From NCBI RefSeq assembly GCF_900106065.1, contig NZ_LT629796.1, positions 496,001 through 560,000 on the forward strand: DNA of 64,000 nucleotides, in the 5' to 3' direction. Numbering within the stretch: the stretch's first letter is position 1; the number at the start of each line of letters is the position of its first letter. The notes beneath the pieces were generated by a model. It saw nothing but the letters and a program-made list of their open reading frames with translations. It did not search any database and had not been told where the DNA came from. The stretch comes from Pseudomonas mandelii. GTDB taxonomy: Bacteria; Pseudomonadota; Gammaproteobacteria; Pseudomonadales; Pseudomonadaceae. This document shows positions 19,264 through 28,100 of the stretch, one piece after another. The position numbers and the translations under genes were made by a program.

Positions 19264-20172
19264 GTGAGTCCTGTCGATATTTTCCGATTGCTGTCGCTGG
19301 CCGCGATCTGGGGCGCGAGCTTTCTGTTCATGCGCATCATCGCCCCGGTGATTGGCACAATCCCCACGGCCTTTTTCCGCGTGTCGATTGCCGCCGTCGG
19401 CTTGCTGGTGATTCTCGGCCTGATGCGCATCAGCTGGGACTTCAAAGGCAAACTCAAGACAGTGATGCTGCTCGGGGTGATCAACTCCGGGATTCCGGCG
19501 ACCCTCTATTCCGTGGCCGCGCAAGTGCTGCCGGCCGGTTACTCGGCGATCTTCAACGCCACCACGCCGCTGATGGGCGTGTTGATCGGCGGCCTGTTCT
19601 TCCATGAAAAACTCACCGCGGCCAAGCTTGGCGGGGTGTTCCTCGGGCTGTTTGGCGTAGGCGTCCTGACCCGTGCCGGTCCGGTGGCGTTCGACATGGA
19701 ATTGTTGATGGGCGCCGCCGCCTGCCTGCTCGCCACCACCTGCTATGGCTTTGCCGGGTTCCTGGCCCGCCGCTGGCTTGACCACGCCGGCGGTCTCGAC
19801 AGCCGTCTTTCAGCGCTGGGCAGCATGCTCGGGGCGACGCTGTTCCTGTTGCCGTTGTTCGGCTACAGCGTGATCAGCCAGCCACCGGCAAGCTGGGGCG
19901 GCTGGAACGTCTGGTTGTCGTTGCTTGGATTGGGACTGATGTGTACCGCACTGGCGTACATCATTTACTTCCGCCTGCTCAGCTCGATCGGGCCGGTGAG
20001 GTCGATGACCACGACCTTCCTGATCCCGCCGTTCGGGGTGTTGTGGGGAGCGCTGTTGCTGGATGAGCCGTTGTCGATGGCGCATATCTATGGCGGGGTG
20101 TTGATTGCGGCGGCGTTGTGGCTGGTGTTGAAGCCGGCGGTGGTGAAAGTGGCTGAGGTGACTGCCAAGTAG
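19264..20172 (+). CDS. DMT/EamA-family transporter
   Basis: 302 aa with about ten hydrophobic helices arranged as two EamA repeats (about 5-140 and 155-290). Typical pieces are AAIWGASFLFMRI, AGYSAIFNATTPLMGVLIGG and the C-terminal LIPPFGVLWGALLLDEPLS. The start is GTG at 19264, because AAGGAAGGAG lies just upstream and the protein then begins at the first helix; a longer frame starting 24 codons earlier adds a charged non-family stretch. Inner-membrane metabolite exporter or permease; the substrate is unknown. It is monocistronic and divergent from aceK. Confidence 0.87.
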   Translation: MSPVDIFRLLSLAAIWGASFLFMRIIAPVIGTIPTAFFRVSIAAVGLLVILGLMRISWDFKGKLKTVMLLGVINSGIPATLYSVAAQVLPAGYSAIFNATTPLMGVLIGGLFFHEKLTAAKLGGVFLGLFGVGVLTRAGPVAFDMELLMGAAACLLATTCYGFAGFLARRWLDHAGGLDSRLSALGSMLGATLFLLPLFGYSVISQPPASWGGWNVWLSLLGLGLMCTALAYIIYFRLLSSIGPVRSMTTTFLIPPFGVLWGALLLDEPLSMAHIYGGVLIAAALWLVLKPAVVKVAEVTAK

Positions 20173-20191
20173 TTTGGCGGTGTGGCTGATG

Positions 20192-20274
20192 ACGCCTTCG
20201 CGAGCAGGCTCGCTCCCACAGGATTTTGTGTTCACCGCAAATCCAATGTGGGAGCGAGCCTGCTCGTGAAGGCG
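20192..20274. repeat. REP pair (inverted)
   Basis: CGCCTTCGCGAGCAGGCTCG at 20193 faces GTGGGAGCGAGCCTGCTCGT, ending GAAGGCG at 20274. It lies between convergent genes. Confidence 0.85.
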
Positions 20275-20281
20275 GTAGAGA

Positions 20282-21862
20282 CTAAAACGCTGCCTGACTC
20301 ACCTCCCCATCCACCAACCGTCGAATCCCCAGCGGATTGGCGTTCTGCAACGCCTCGGGCAACAACGCATCCGGGTAATTCTGGAAGCACACCGGCCGCA
20401 GGAACCGGTCAATCGCCAAGGTGCCAACCGATGTGCCGCGCGAATCAGACGTCGCCGGATACGGCCCGCCATGCACCATCGCCTCACATACCTCGACCCC
20501 GGTCGGGTAGCCATTGAGCAGAATCCGCCCGACCTTTTCCTGCAGCAACTCCGCTAGCCAACGGTACTCCAGCAACTCGTCCGTCTCGCCAATCAGCGTC
20601 GCCGTCAATTGCCCGCGCAGACCGTGCAACGCTGCCGCCAGCTGCGCCCGGTCCTCAAGCTCGATGACGATGGTGGTCGGTCCGAACACCTCCTCCTGAA
20701 GCAGCTCATCGCCCTTGAGCAACAGACTGACGTCAGCCTTGAACACCTGCGGTTGTGCCTGATTGCCCTGTTGCGGCTTGCCCGCCAAGTGCGTCAGCCC
20801 CGGATGTTCGTGCAACTCGCCAAGGCCTCGGCTGTAACTGACCAGCGCGCCGGCATTGAGCATGGTCTGGGCCGGTTGCTGGTTCATGCTGGCGCAAAAC
20901 GTTTCCAGGAACTGGCTGAACTGCGGCGAACGCAAACCGATGACCAGGCCCGGGTTGGTGCAGAACTGCCCGCAACCCAGGGTCACCGAACCGGCCAGTT
21001 GCGCAGCGATTAGCTCACCGCGAACCTTGAGCGCTTCGGGCAGCAGGAACACCGGGTTGATGCTCGACATTTCGGCAAACACCGGAATCGGCTGTGGTCG
21101 GGTCGCGGCCATGTGGCTCAAGGCATTGCCGCCCTTGAGCGAACCGGTGAAGCCCACCGCTTGAATCGCCGGATGCTTGACCAGCCATTCACCGACACCC
21201 CCGCCATAAATCATGTTGAACACGCCGGCCGGCATTTCGGTGCGCTCGGCGGCGCGGATGATCGCGTCCGCGACCCACTCGGCCGTCGCCATGTGCCCGC
21301 TGTGCGCCTTGAACACCACCGGGCAACCGGCGGCCAGCGCCGAAGCGGTATCGCCACCGGCGGTTGAAAATGCCAACGGAAAGTTGCTGGCACCGAACAC
21401 GGCGACAGGCCCCAGGCCGATGCGGTACTGACGCAGGTCCGGACGTGGCAACGGCTGGCGATCCGGCAGTGCCCGATCAATGCGCGCGCCGTAGAAATCG
21501 CCGCGACGCAGGACCTTGGCAAACAAGCGCATCTGGCCGCTGGTGCGCCCGCGCTCACCCTGGATACGCCCAGCCGGCAACGCGGTTTCGCGGCACACGG
21601 TGGCGACGAAGTCATCGCCCAGGGCATCGATTTCATCAGCGATAGCGTCGAGGAACTGAGCGCGTTTCTCCGCGCTGAGGTTGCGGTAAACCGGGTAGGC
21701 AGCGGCCGCAGCGCTGGCTGCCGCGTCCACTTCCGCTTCAGTGGCCTGGAAAAAACGGCCCGGCAGCGCTTCGCCCGTCGTCGCATCAAGGCTTTGCAGC
21801 TGTTGCGTACCGTTGGCGCTGCGGCGACCGCCGATGTAGTTGTGTCCGAGTAGCGTGGTCAT
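20282..21862 (-). CDS. aldehyde dehydrogenase, alpha-ketoglutarate semialdehyde type
   Basis: 526 aa, the length of the NADP-type alpha-ketoglutarate semialdehyde (2,5-dioxovalerate) dehydrogenases. Nucleotide-binding GFTGSLKGGNAL, general-base Glu in FAEMSSINPVF and catalytic Cys in LGCGQFCTNPG are all present. It oxidises alpha-ketoglutarate semialdehyde to alpha-ketoglutarate, the last step of non-phosphorylating pentonate and hexarate pathways. It is the last gene of an operon that begins with the sugar-acid dehydratase at 24104, with 42 bases after the AraD1-type gene. This context supports the specific function over a generic aldehyde dehydrogenase. Confidence 0.87.
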   Translation of the reverse strand: MTTLLGHNYIGGRRSANGTQQLQSLDATTGEALPGRFFQATEAEVDAAASAAAAAYPVYRNLSAEKRAQFLDAIADEIDALGDDFVATVCRETALPAGRIQGERGRTSGQMRLFAKVLRRGDFYGARIDRALPDRQPLPRPDLRQYRIGLGPVAVFGASNFPLAFSTAGGDTASALAAGCPVVFKAHSGHMATAEWVADAIIRAAERTEMPAGVFNMIYGGGVGEWLVKHPAIQAVGFTGSLKGGNALSHMAATRPQPIPVFAEMSSINPVFLLPEALKVRGELIAAQLAGSVTLGCGQFCTNPGLVIGLRSPQFSQFLETFCASMNQQPAQTMLNAGALVSYSRGLGELHEHPGLTHLAGKPQQGNQAQPQVFKADVSLLLKGDELLQEEVFGPTTIVIELEDRAQLAAALHGLRGQLTATLIGETDELLEYRWLAELLQEKVGRILLNGYPTGVEVCEAMVHGGPYPATSDSRGTSVGTLAIDRFLRPVCFQNYPDALLPEALQNANPLGIRRLVDGEVSQAAF

Positions 21863-21904
21863 GAGTGATCCCTTGACCGGCCGACAACGCCGGTGATTGA
21901 AGAC

Positions 21905-22900
21905 TTAAAGCGTGCGCACCTGGCCGATGGCCAACGGCTGGGCACTTTCGCCGATGCCGTTTTCCAGGGGCGCGCCGAACTCATCGAGGCTGATCTGGAA
22001 GCGATCGCCCGGCTGGGTTTTTATCCCGTCGGCAAACGACAACGTTGCGGTGCCGAAGTAATGCACGTGGACATCGCCGGGACGCAAAAACTGCGCGTAT
22101 TTGAAGTGGTGGAATTCGAGGTTGGCGAGGCTGTGGCACATGTTGTCTTCGCCGCTGAGAAACTCCTTTTCCCAGATCGTTTCGCCGTTGCGCTTGATCC
22201 GACTGGTGCCTGCAAGGTGCTTGGGCAACTCGCCGACGCGCAGCTCCGGACCGTAGGCGCAGAAGCGCAGTTTCGAATGGGCGAGATACAGGTAATTGCG
22301 CCGCTCCATCACATGGTCGGAGAACTCGTTGCCCAAGGCATAACCGACGCGGTACGGCTGGCCGTCGTCGCCGATCACGTAGAGGCCGGTCAGCTCGGGT
22401 TCCTCGCCGGCGTCTTCGGCAAACGGCGGCACCGGGAAATCCGCGCCGGGGCGCACGACGATGCTGCCATCACCTTTGTAGAACCATTCCGGTTGCGCGC
22501 CGACCTGCCCGGCCGCCGGTTTACCACCCTCCAGGCCCCATTTGAAAATGCGCATGGTGTCGGTCATGCCGGCTTCGACCGCGCCCTCCTGCTGGTGCAT
22601 TTTGTCCCGCGCCGAGGCGCTGCCCAAATGGGTCAGGCCGGTGCCGCTGATCAGGCAATGGGCCGGGTCTTCGTGGTCCAGCGGCGGCAGGACTTTGCCC
22701 TGCTGCAACAGCTGGGCGTAATCCGGTCCCGGTTCGGTGCCGCGCAGTGCGACTTCTTCTTGCAGGCTGCGTTGGGCACGAATCGCCGCGAGGGCCAGTT
22801 CATGGGTGCTACGGGTGCCTTGCAGCACCTTTACCTGCGAGCCCTCGACGAGACCCACCTGGCGTTCACCGGCAGTGTTTTCAAATTGAATCAGGCGCAT
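21905..22900 (-). CDS. AraD1/GguC-type 2-keto-3-deoxy-aldonate dehydratase (FAH fold)
   Basis: 331 aa with the C-terminal fumarylacetoacetate-hydrolase fold. Recognisable are GTGLTHLGSASARDKMH, FYKGDGSIVVRPG, PELTGLYVIGDDG and LGNEFSDHVMERRNYL. The family includes GguC of Agrobacterium and the AraD1 2-keto-3-deoxy-L-arabonate dehydratase, which forms alpha-ketoglutarate semialdehyde. Its place between the dehydratase upstream and the semialdehyde dehydrogenase downstream fits exactly that middle step. The stereochemistry of the substrate cannot be read from sequence. Confidence 0.83.
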   Translation of the reverse strand: MRLIQFENTAGERQVGLVEGSQVKVLQGTRSTHELALAAIRAQRSLQEEVALRGTEPGPDYAQLLQQGKVLPPLDHEDPAHCLISGTGLTHLGSASARDKMHQQEGAVEAGMTDTMRIFKWGLEGGKPAAGQVGAQPEWFYKGDGSIVVRPGADFPVPPFAEDAGEEPELTGLYVIGDDGQPYRVGYALGNEFSDHVMERRNYLYLAHSKLRFCAYGPELRVGELPKHLAGTSRIKRNGETIWEKEFLSGEDNMCHSLANLEFHHFKYAQFLRPGDVHVHYFGTATLSFADGIKTQPGDRFQISLDEFGAPLENGIGESAQPLAIGQVRTL

Positions 22901-22928
22901 GACGGCCTCCAGAAAATTGGGATTTGGA

Positions 22929-24104
22929 TCACTCGATGATGTTGAAGTCGCTCAAGTACTCATCGGAGATTTCCAGGCCCAGGCCGGGCTTGTCATCGTC
23001 GAGCTGGATGTAGCCGTTGACCGGTTGCGGCTCGCCCTTGAACACGTAGTAGAAGAGTTCGTTGCCGACCTCGACGTCGAACACCGGGAAGAACTCGGCC
23101 ATCGGCGAGGCGGTGGTGGACATGGTCAGGTGGTAGTTGTGCATCTGCCCGGCGTGCGGGATCACCGGCACCGACCAGGCTTCGGCCATGGCGTTGATCT
23201 TGCGCGCTGCGGTGATACCGCCCACGCGGTTGGTGTCGTACTGGATCACGTCGACGGCACGGCGTTCCAGCAGGTCTTTGAAGCCGTAGGAGGTGAACTC
23301 ATGCTCGCCGCCGGAGATCGGCATGATCCCCATCTTCTTCAGCTCGATGTAGCCTTCGATGTCGTCGGCAATCACCGGCTCTTCCAGCCAGCGTGGTTCG
23401 AATTCAGCAAGTTTGGGCAGCATGCGGCGGGCGTATTCCAGGGTCCAGCCCATGTAGCACTCGAGCATGATGTCGATGTCGGGACCGGCCAGGTTACGCA
23501 GGGCACGCACTTGCTCGATGTTCTTGCGCATGCCCGCCGGGCCGTCTTTCGGGCCGTAGCCGAAACGCATTTTCAGCGCGGTGAAACCCTGGTTCAGATA
23601 GCCCTGGGCCTCTTCGAGGAACAGGTCGAGGTTGTCATTGGCGTAGAGCTTGGAGGCGTAGGTCCAGATCTTTTCCTTGGTCCGGCCGCCGAGCAGTTTG
23701 AACACCGGTTTGTTCACGGCTTTGCCCATGATGTCCCAGATCGCGATGTCGATCGCCGAGATCGCCGCCATGCCGATGCCTTTGCGGCCCCAGGCGTGGC
23801 TCTGGCGGTACATCTTCTGCCAGATGTATTCGTTGTCGAACGGGTCTTCGCCAATGGCAATTGGCGCCAGGTAGGTGTCGATGATTTCCTTGGCCACACG
23901 CGGCGCCAGGGCGCAGTTACCGATGCCGACGAGGCCGGTATCGGTCTCGACTTCCACCACCAGCCAGCCATGGAAACGGAACGAGCCCATGGCGTCGCCA
24001 CGTTCGAACAGGATGTCGCTGGCGTTGGTGCAGAAGTGTGCTTGAGGCGGAACGACTTTGCCTTTCCACTCAAAAACGCGGGTACGGATGGCTTTGATTT
24101 TCAT
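22929..24104 (-). CDS. enolase-superfamily sugar-acid dehydratase (RhmD-like)
   Basis: 391 aa, mandelate racemase subgroup. Catalytic elements are the KMRFGYG strand (base), metal ligands in [14 protein letters not shown] and SGGEHE, and the His in [14 protein letters not shown]. It is closest in motif to L-rhamnonate dehydratases, a clade that also holds pentonate dehydratases such as the L-lyxonate enzyme of P. aeruginosa. It removes water from an aldonate to give a 2-keto-3-deoxy acid. The start is ATG at 24104 (MKIKAIRTR); the same frame stays open for 149 more codons only because it translates a REP element. First gene of its operon, with a predicted LysR site 142 bases upstream. Confidence 0.88.
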   Translation of the reverse strand: MKIKAIRTRVFEWKGKVVPPQAHFCTNASDILFERGDAMGSFRFHGWLVVEVETDTGLVGIGNCALAPRVAKEIIDTYLAPIAIGEDPFDNEYIWQKMYRQSHAWGRKGIGMAAISAIDIAIWDIMGKAVNKPVFKLLGGRTKEKIWTYASKLYANDNLDLFLEEAQGYLNQGFTALKMRFGYGPKDGPAGMRKNIEQVRALRNLAGPDIDIMLECYMGWTLEYARRMLPKLAEFEPRWLEEPVIADDIEGYIELKKMGIMPISGGEHEFTSYGFKDLLERRAVDVIQYDTNRVGGITAARKINAMAEAWSVPVIPHAGQMHNYHLTMSTTASPMAEFFPVFDVEVGNELFYYVFKGEPQPVNGYIQLDDDKPGLGLEISDEYLSDFNIIE

Positions 24105-24245
24105 GAATACAGTTCCTTGCGCTGCCGGCTTTTTGTAGTTGTCGGGTCGCTGCACAAAACCGCACGGGGGGCGGGTTCCGGCATTCGATGGAGCGACTTT
24201 AGCCAGCGCTCGGGGGTGCGGATAATCACTTATGCGTATCCGGCG

Positions 24246-24260
24246 ATAACCTGCGGTGAT
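24246..24260 (-). promoter_or_regulatory. predicted LysR operator upstream of the dehydratase operon
   Basis: ATAACCTGCGGTGAT matches the palindrome ATARCC-N3-GGTTAT found twice more in this locus (27836-27850 and 27967-27981), with one mismatch in the second half-site. It fits the LysR T-N11-A form and lies 142 bases upstream of the dehydratase start. Assignment to the LysR gene at 31299 is inference. Confidence 0.6.
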
Positions 24261-24313
24261 AGGAAAAACCGAATAGTGAGTGGATAGGGTTATCAGCCAC
24301 ACACAAAACAAAT

Positions 24314-24400
24314 GTGGGAGCGAGCCTGCTCGCGAAAGCGGTAGTGCAGCCACCTTTTTAGTGACTGTCAGACCGCTATCGCGAGCAGGCTCGCTCCCAC
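24314..24400. repeat. REP pair (inverted)
   Basis: GTGGGAGCGAGCCTGCTCGC at 24314 faces GCGAGCAGGCTCGCTCCCAC ending at 24400. It lies just after the end of the pdxA-like gene, possibly protecting or ending the upstream operon's mRNA. Confidence 0.87.
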
Positions 24401-24417
24401 AGGGGATCAGTGTTGTG

Positions 24418-25422
24418 TCAGTAGTTGTTGGTGCCCATTCGGCAGGCGATTTCGAAGGCCTGACGAATCGCGCCGACGTTGGCCTTGCCCTGCCCCGCGA
24501 TGTCGAAGGCGGTGCCGTGGGCCGGCGTGGTAATCGGGATCGGCAAGCCACCCTGCACCGTCACGCCTCGGGAGAAGCCCATCAACTTGATCGCGATCTG
24601 CCCCTGGTCGTGATACATCGTCACCACCGCGTCAAAGGCACTGGCATCGCCCTGGACCTTGAGGAAAATCGTGTCCGCCGGGTATGGCCCTTCGGCCGCA
24701 ATCCCCAGCGCCTGGGCCGAACGAACCGCCGGGCCGATGATGTCCAGTTCTTCGCGTCCGAACGAGCCGTTGTCGCCGTTGTGCGGGTTCAGCCCACACA
24801 CGCCAATGCGCGGTTTTTCCAGGCCGTTGCGCTTGAGCGCGGTGTCGATCAACTGGATCGCTTCCACTACCCGCGTCTGGGTCAGCATGCCTGGCACTTG
24901 CGCTAATGCCACGTGGGAGGTCACGCGGGAGGTCCAGAGGTTGTCGAGCACGTTGAATTCGCAGAACGGCCCGTGAAAATCCAGCAGCTCGGCGAACCAG
25001 TGCAGCTCATCGCTGTGGGCCATGCCGGCCATGTGCAGCGAGGTCTTGTTCAACGGCCCGAACAACACCGCGTCGGTGGTCCCGGCCTCGGTCAGGCGCA
25101 GGGCTTGTTCCAGCGTGTCGAGGCTGTAGCGACCGCCGATGACACTGGCTTCACTGCGTGGAAATTCACCGACGGTGTCTCCGCGAAAGTCATAGAACAG
25201 CGGCGTGTCATCACCAAATTCCAACTGATCCAGCGACTCGACGCGACGGTAAGGAAACTCCGTCCCGGCGATGCGCATGCCGCGACGCATTTCGGCCTCG
25301 TCGGCGATCAAGATCACATTGGCCTGGCTGCGCACTTCAGGCTCCGCAAGCAAACGTGCGATCAGTTCCGGGCCGATGCCTGCCGGGTCACCCAGCACCA
25401 TCGCGATGGTTGTTTTGTTCAT
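24418..25422 (-). CDS. PdxA2-type 4-phosphate dehydrogenase
   Basis: 334 aa of the PdxA family. Metal- and phosphate-binding pieces are [37 protein letters not shown] and [13 protein letters not shown]. True PdxA acts in pyridoxal phosphate synthesis, but PdxA2 copies in sugar-acid operons oxidise 4-phospho-D-threonate or 4-phospho-D-erythronate. Because this gene overlaps the amidohydrolase by 4 bases inside a catabolic operon, the PdxA2 role is more likely. The DUF1537 kinase that normally supplies the phosphorylated substrate is not in the window. Confidence 0.83.
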   Translation of the reverse strand: MNKTTIAMVLGDPAGIGPELIARLLAEPEVRSQANVILIADEAEMRRGMRIAGTEFPYRRVESLDQLEFGDDTPLFYDFRGDTVGEFPRSEASVIGGRYSLDTLEQALRLTEAGTTDAVLFGPLNKTSLHMAGMAHSDELHWFAELLDFHGPFCEFNVLDNLWTSRVTSHVALAQVPGMLTQTRVVEAIQLIDTALKRNGLEKPRIGVCGLNPHNGDNGSFGREELDIIGPAVRSAQALGIAAEGPYPADTIFLKVQGDASAFDAVVTMYHDQGQIAIKLMGFSRGVTVQGGLPIPITTPAHGTAFDIAGQGKANVGAIRQAFEIACRMGTNNY

Positions 25423-26390
25423 GCTTCACTCCTCAAGGGTTCAGGCCATTGGCGGTCAACGGCGCAAGGCTCGCAGCAATAAACCCGCTGCGCGTTGCTG
25501 TAGAACAGTCGCTCCTGATCGGCGCTCGGCAGATCAGCAACGATGGATTTGAAACCGCTGTAGATGTCATCGAACGAGCCGCACAGGCTGTCCACCGGGA
25601 AGTTGCTGGCGAACATCGCCCGGTCAGTGCCGAACATGGCGATCACTTCACGCACGATCCAGGCGTTGTCCTTGGCGCGCCATGCCTGGCCCCTCTGGCC
25701 AAGGCCGGAAATCTTCACCTGCACGTTTGGCCATTTGGCCAGCCGAGCCATCGCCAGGCGCCAACCGGCCAGGCCTTCGGCGCTGCGGTCATTGGGCAAC
25801 CCTGCGTGGTTGAGAATCAACGTAGTGCCGGGAAAGTCCCGAGCCAGCCGTTCGGCTTCGTGCAGGTTCCACCAGGGGGTCTGCAAATCGAAGTGCAACC
25901 CCAGCCCTTCGAGGGCGGCAAAACTGCGCCGCCAGTGTTCGTCGCTCATCAGGCTGCGCACATGACCAACCTGCGCCGGTGAAGTCGCTCCACCCGGTTT
26001 GTGACGCACGCTGCGCACGCATTTGAAACTCGCTTGTTCGGTCAGTACCGCGAGGGCGTCCGGGTGGTCGAGCCAGGCCTGCGCCACGACCGCATTGGGT
26101 ACGCCGTAACGGGCCGTCAGACTTTCGATAAAAACGGTTTCGCCAATCGGGTCTTGCGGGTCCCATTCGGTCTCGACGTACACCGTTTGCACCACACGGT
26201 GCGGGCCGGCGTCAGCGAAATAGTCCTCAGGAAAATAGCGCCGTTTAATCGCGCTGTAGTCGCCGTAGCGGAACGGGATATTAGCTTCGGGCGCCAGCCA
26301 CGGATGGTCATTGATCGTCGGGTCCCAGAAGTGATGATGGGCATCGATGATCGGACCGTTCCATGCTTCGCCAGATGAGTGTTCAGCCAT
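25419..26390 (-). CDS. amidohydrolase-family lactonase (COG3618 type)
   Basis: 323 aa TIM-barrel metal hydrolase. Metal ligands are visible in IIDAHHHFWDP and in the later ILNHAGLP; MFASNFPVDSL supplies the conserved Asp region. The family includes L-fucono-, L-rhamnono- and 4-sulfomuconolactonases, so the expected reaction is opening of an aldono-lactone before dehydration. The start is ATG at 26390, 8 bases inside the MFS gene's 3' end; its stop overlaps the pdxA-like start by 4 bases. A longer start adds 28 residues read from the MFS coding region and is rejected. Confidence 0.8.
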   Translation of the reverse strand: MAEHSSGEAWNGPIIDAHHHFWDPTINDHPWLAPEANIPFRYGDYSAIKRRYFPEDYFADAGPHRVVQTVYVETEWDPQDPIGETVFIESLTARYGVPNAVVAQAWLDHPDALAVLTEQASFKCVRSVRHKPGGATSPAQVGHVRSLMSDEHWRRSFAALEGLGLHFDLQTPWWNLHEAERLARDFPGTTLILNHAGLPNDRSAEGLAGWRLAMARLAKWPNVQVKISGLGQRGQAWRAKDNAWIVREVIAMFGTDRAMFASNFPVDSLCGSFDDIYSGFKSIVADLPSADQERLFYSNAQRVYCCEPCAVDRQWPEPLRSEA

Positions 26391-27723
26391 GGCGCACCTC
26401 GTCGAGACTGATGAACAACGTCGCCAGCACAAAGACTGCCGAGCACACGGCAAAGAACCCCAGCACCGGCGCAAAACCTCCGGTCATTTGCACAATGATC
26501 CCCACCAGGATCGGCACCGCGATCCCGCCGGTGCTGCCGGCCATGTTCATCACGCCGCCGATCAACCCGACCCGCGCCGGTGCCGCCAGCAATGCCGGGA
26601 AGCTCCAGTAGAGGCTGCCCCACATCAGGAAAAACGCGGTCATGGCCAACAACGCCACGGCGGCAAACGGGTTGCTCAGCGTCGGCAACAACAGAAAGGC
26701 GCCGAGGGCGACCACACCGGAAAACGCCAGCAGGCTCTTGACCGCCACGCCACGGCTGACACCTTTGCGGATCAACCCGTCACAGAGGAAACCACCGGTC
26801 AACGAACCCAGGGCCCCGCACACGAAAATCACGAAGGTCGCCGCGCCGATGCCTTTGATGTCGAAGCCGCGAGCCTGGGCCAGATAGCTCGGGCCCCAGG
26901 TCAGCAAACCGAAATACACCATCGCCCAACTGGCACGGCCGATCAGCAAGCCGCTCAGGGAACGGGCCGCGATGCCCAGGCCTTTGACCGGCACACGGGC
27001 GGCTTCGGCAGCCGGCGTCGCGCGCCCGGCGTTGATCTTCTCCAGTTCTTCGGCATTCACTTGCGGGTGAGTAGCCGGGTCATCGCGCAGATAACGCCGG
27101 GCCAGCCAGGCCAGCACCAGGGTCGCGATACCGGCAATCACGAAGGCCAGGCGCCACGAATCCAGGGATGCAATCAGATAAGCAATGATCAACCCGCCCA
27201 GCGCCACGCCCAACGGGCTGCCGCTGTCCATCAGCACCGCGCCGCGACTGCGTTCGCTCGGCGCCAGCCACAGGGAAATCAGCTTGCCACCGGACGGGAA
27301 CAACGGCGCTTCGGCGGCCCCGAGTGCAACGCGGGCGAACAGCAATGACAAGCCGCCGGTCGCAAACGCCGCCAACACTTGAAAGGTGCCCCACAACCCG
27401 GTGGACCAACTGATGACCCGATGCGGGCCGAAGCGATCGATCAGCCAGCCGCCGGGAATCTGCAACAGCGCATACGCCCAGAAGAAACTGCTGAGGATCA
27501 GCCCTTGCATGCTTGGCGACAGGGAAAATTCATGGGCAATGGTCGGCATGGCGATCGACAGCGAGACCCGGTCGATCAGGTTGACCATGGTCAGCGCGAA
27601 GACGATCGCAAAGATCCGCCAGCGCACGCTGCTCGCTTTGGTGGTGCCGGCCAGGGGTGTGGCCGCGTTGATCGGTTGGGCAGCTGCGCCAGGCAGATGC
27701 AGGGAAGCACTGGGACGAGCCAT
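26383..27723 (-). CDS. MFS transporter, anion:cation symporter type
   Basis: 446 aa, twelve predicted helices in two halves. The first carries NLIDRVSLSIAMPTIAHEF and GGWLIDRFGPH; a cytosolic loop lies near residues 205-235. This pattern is that of ACS-family sugar-acid permeases (galactonate, glucarate, phthalate). It would import the aldonate or lactone used by the downstream genes. The start is ATG at 27723, preceded by GAGGTACGCACC; the earlier in-frame start has no such site. First gene of the MFS-lactonase-pdxA2 operon. Confidence 0.87.
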   Translation of the reverse strand: MARPSASLHLPGAAAQPINAATPLAGTTKASSVRWRIFAIVFALTMVNLIDRVSLSIAMPTIAHEFSLSPSMQGLILSSFFWAYALLQIPGGWLIDRFGPHRVISWSTGLWGTFQVLAAFATGGLSLLFARVALGAAEAPLFPSGGKLISLWLAPSERSRGAVLMDSGSPLGVALGGLIIAYLIASLDSWRLAFVIAGIATLVLAWLARRYLRDDPATHPQVNAEELEKINAGRATPAAEAARVPVKGLGIAARSLSGLLIGRASWAMVYFGLLTWGPSYLAQARGFDIKGIGAATFVIFVCGALGSLTGGFLCDGLIRKGVSRGVAVKSLLAFSGVVALGAFLLLPTLSNPFAAVALLAMTAFFLMWGSLYWSFPALLAAPARVGLIGGVMNMAGSTGGIAVPILVGIIVQMTGGFAPVLGFFAVCSAVFVLATLFISLDEVRHG

Positions 27724-27835
27724 GGTGCGTACCTCGTTTCTTATTGTTGTGAATGCCGTGCGAGGCCGGTTCGCCGCGCTGATGAGCACTATCGAAGGCT
27801 CGGTGATAACCGTCTAATCAATGATTGAGATACGG

Positions 27836-27850
27836 CGATAGCCTCGGGTT
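27836..27850 (+). promoter_or_regulatory. predicted LysR operator, MFS side
   Basis: ATAGCCTCGGGTTAT, an ATARCC-N3-GGTTAT palindrome of T-N11-A form, 113 bases upstream of the MFS start. It shares CGATAGCCT and GGTTAT with the reverse complement of the site at 27967-27981. Confidence 0.62.
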
Positions 27851-27966
27851 ATGGCATACCGCGCTTTCAGGGGGCTTTCATCGCCGGCCGCCTTGACTGA
27901 CTTTCCTCTCAAAACGCTCTGGCACACAGTTTCCAGCCCTCGTCACGTATTTGCCCCTGATGACCT

Positions 27967-27981
27967 ATAACCGCAGGCTAT
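27967..27981 (-). promoter_or_regulatory. predicted LysR operator, tctC side
   Basis: ATAACCGCAGGCTAT, whose reverse complement ATAGCCTGCGGTTAT is the best match to the locus consensus. It lies 120 bases upstream of the tctC start. Confidence 0.62.
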
Positions 27982-28100
27982 CGGTGTATGTATTGTTTTG
28001 ACTAGACGCCGAAGCGGAGGCTTCCCACACTCAGTCCAGGCTTGCAGCTTTTGAGCACCGACAAGTCATTCATAACAATTACAAAAAACGAGGCCCTTCC

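Larger units (their letters stand above)
24105..24417. other. regulatory gap between the dehydratase gene and pdxA2
   Basis: No gene seen. It contains a predicted LysR operator at 24246-24260, AT-rich sequence likely to carry the dehydratase promoter (minus strand), and a REP pair at 24314-24400 just after the pdxA-like stop codon. Confidence 0.7.
27724..28100. other. divergent control region between the MFS and tctC operons
   Basis: No gene seen. It separates two divergent operons and contains two copies of the predicted operator in opposite orientation, each about 115-135 bases from the gene it faces. An additional half-site ATAACC lies at 27804-27809. Promoters were not defined precisely. 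Confidence 0.75.

Noticed and set aside
24105..24551. N-terminal extension of 149 residues on the sugar-acid dehydratase
   Set aside because: The extension translates the intergenic region including a REP pair; family members start at MKIKAIRTR and an upstream operator and promoter region is needed there.
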